Made by a program: the position numbers and the translations under genes. This document shows, piece after piece, positions 12,284-12,310 of a DNA stretch of 12,310 nt. This stretch comes from Bacillota bacterium (lineage in GTDB: Bacteria; Bacillota; Clostridia; Peptostreptococcales; Anaerovoracaceae): NCBI GenBank assembly GCA_016284575.1, contig JAEEPD010000072.1, positions 1-12,310 of the forward strand, read 5' to 3'. A model generated the notes under the pieces. The model was not told the origin of the DNA and did not search any database. It saw only the letters and a list, made by a program, of their open reading frames with translations. Within the stretch, counting starts at the first letter, position 1. Each line of letters begins with the position of its first letter.

Positions 12284-12310
12284 AAACCCCGGAAGCCGTG
12301 CTCCGGGTTC
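12284..12310 (+). terminator. Probable terminator hairpin cut by the window edge
   Basis: AACCCCGGA and TCCGGGTT (from 12285 to 12309) can pair with one bulged C around an 8-base loop, 17 bases past the CPBP stop. The expected T tract would lie beyond the end of the window, so this is incomplete. Confidence 0.5.

Overview
The window looks like chromosomal DNA of a Gram-positive anaerobe of the class Clostridia (phylum Bacillota). The case is circumstantial: strong AGGAGG-type ribosome binding sites, AT-rich intergenic gaps, frequent AGG and ATA codons, and a gene mix typical of that class (BlaI/M56 regulator pair, HAAS-type permease-prefix protein behind a probable PadR regulator, DUF4910-type aminopeptidase, D-amino acid transaminase, CPBP protease). 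I see no rRNA, tRNA, CRISPR array, insertion sequence, integrase or phage gene. No gene-free stretch exceeds 300 bases; the two longest (about 188 bases each, before blaI and between the yciI-like and CPBP genes) hold promoters and operator-like repeats.

Layout. (1) 1-1645, plus strand: the tail of a probable PadR regulator, then two single-pass membrane proteins of unknown function, closed by a strong hairpin terminator. (2) 1666-4552, minus strand: a class IV aminotransferase best matched to D-amino acid transaminase, a terminator, then a large M28-like aminopeptidase; a hairpin partly covers the peptidase ribosome binding site. (3) 4682-5881, plus strand: a small helical protein followed by a CorA-type metal channel, starting from a promoter whose -35 box lies in a perfect inverted repeat. 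(4) 5985-8029, minus strand: a BlaI-type repressor overlapping a BlaR1-like M56 membrane protease that carries an M23 peptidoglycan endopeptidase domain where BlaR1 has its beta-lactam sensor. Two matching 17-bp palindromes sit in the promoter. (5) 8218-11139, minus strand: a tight four-gene operon made of a YciI-like protein, a C39-like cysteine protease, an AEC-family permease and an unrecognised 315-residue protein, with a clear promoter and terminator. (6) 11329-12267, plus strand: a CPBP intramembrane protease, followed by the start of a hairpin at the window edge.

How the genes work together. A loose cell-envelope and peptide theme runs through the window: D-amino acid supply, an M23 wall endopeptidase tied to an M56/BlaI circuit, a cytosolic aminopeptidase, a C39-like protease next to a permease, and a CPBP protease. 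The two places most worth attention are the M56-M23 fusion with its paired operators and the four-gene C39/AEC operon ending in an unrecognised protein. The fusion architecture is already known as a family (M23/M56 metallopeptidases). The four-gene operon is the better candidate for something undescribed, but its function cannot be read from sequence alone.
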